64,000 nucleotides of DNA from Muricea muricata (Eukaryota; Cnidaria; Anthozoa; Malacalcyonacea; Plexauridae): positions 21,861,906 through 21,925,905 of the forward strand of contig OY979717.1 of NCBI GenBank assembly GCA_963855995.1, in the 5' to 3' direction. More model-generated notes on the stretch are below. The model was not told the DNA's origin, searched no databases, and saw nothing but the letters and a program-made list of their open reading frames with translations. Numbering within the stretch: position 1 is the first letter of the stretch. The stretch itself is not shown here.

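Overview
The window reads as AT-rich metazoan genomic DNA. Coding sequence occurs as many short exons bounded by GT/AG (twice GC/AG) splice sites. Introns and flanks carry 5S rRNA-derived sequence, decayed LINE reverse transcriptases and many inverted-repeat (foldback/MITE-like) elements. There are no bacterial-style operons. The species cannot be named from the sequence; an invertebrate or early-branching animal is a guess.

One gene dominates. It runs on the plus strand from about 9.9 kb (candidate TATA box and 5' UTR exon) or 12.8 kb (first ATG) beyond the right edge. I could assign 43 coding exons, the last cut by the window end. Joined, they give 20,205 coding nt (6,735 codons) with one in-frame TAG at 33395. 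Every intron is phase 0 except the first, which is phase 2. The N-terminal ~590 residues are polar and apparently disordered. They carry reiterated Ser motifs, RVxF-like and GILK motifs (the two PP1-docking types) and a TQT motif (LC8 type). The rest is a Lys/Glu/Pro/Ile/Val-rich repeat protein. Its module has two signature motifs: A, [IV]GRIVI[DE]E followed by an acidic/proline tail, and B, VG[KR]L[DN][IV]. I do not recognise the family. It resembles giant elastic or scaffold proteins in composition only.

Layout: 1-9.8 kb is non-coding, with a LINE remnant at 1.1-2.65 kb. 9.9-12.8 kb holds the candidate promoter, 5' UTR exon and intron. 12.8-24.4 kb holds exons 1-9 (N-terminus and degenerate early modules). 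24.4-29.8 kb is a long intron full of repeats: a perfect 73-bp-arm palindrome, a LINE remnant, 5S-like sequences and two foldback elements. 29.8-35.2 kb holds exons 10-12; exon 12 is 2,085 nt with several modules and no introns. 35.6-37.0 kb holds two single-module exons. 37.3-53.3 kb is a tandem array of 19 near-identical 450-nt exons, each inside an 858-861 bp exon-plus-intron unit, all open and all 150 codons. 53.9-55.8 kb holds three diverged module exons. 55.8-58.6 kb is an intron enlarged by a ~2.4-kb insertion with a 31-bp minisatellite. 58.6-62.5 kb holds five 444-nt exons, a second smaller amplification. 63-64 kb holds two more exons.

The main discovery candidate is this gene: a giant modular protein that has grown by recent, repeated duplication of a symmetric phase-0 exon, with nested higher-order duplications visible, and with intron sequence homogenised along with the exons.
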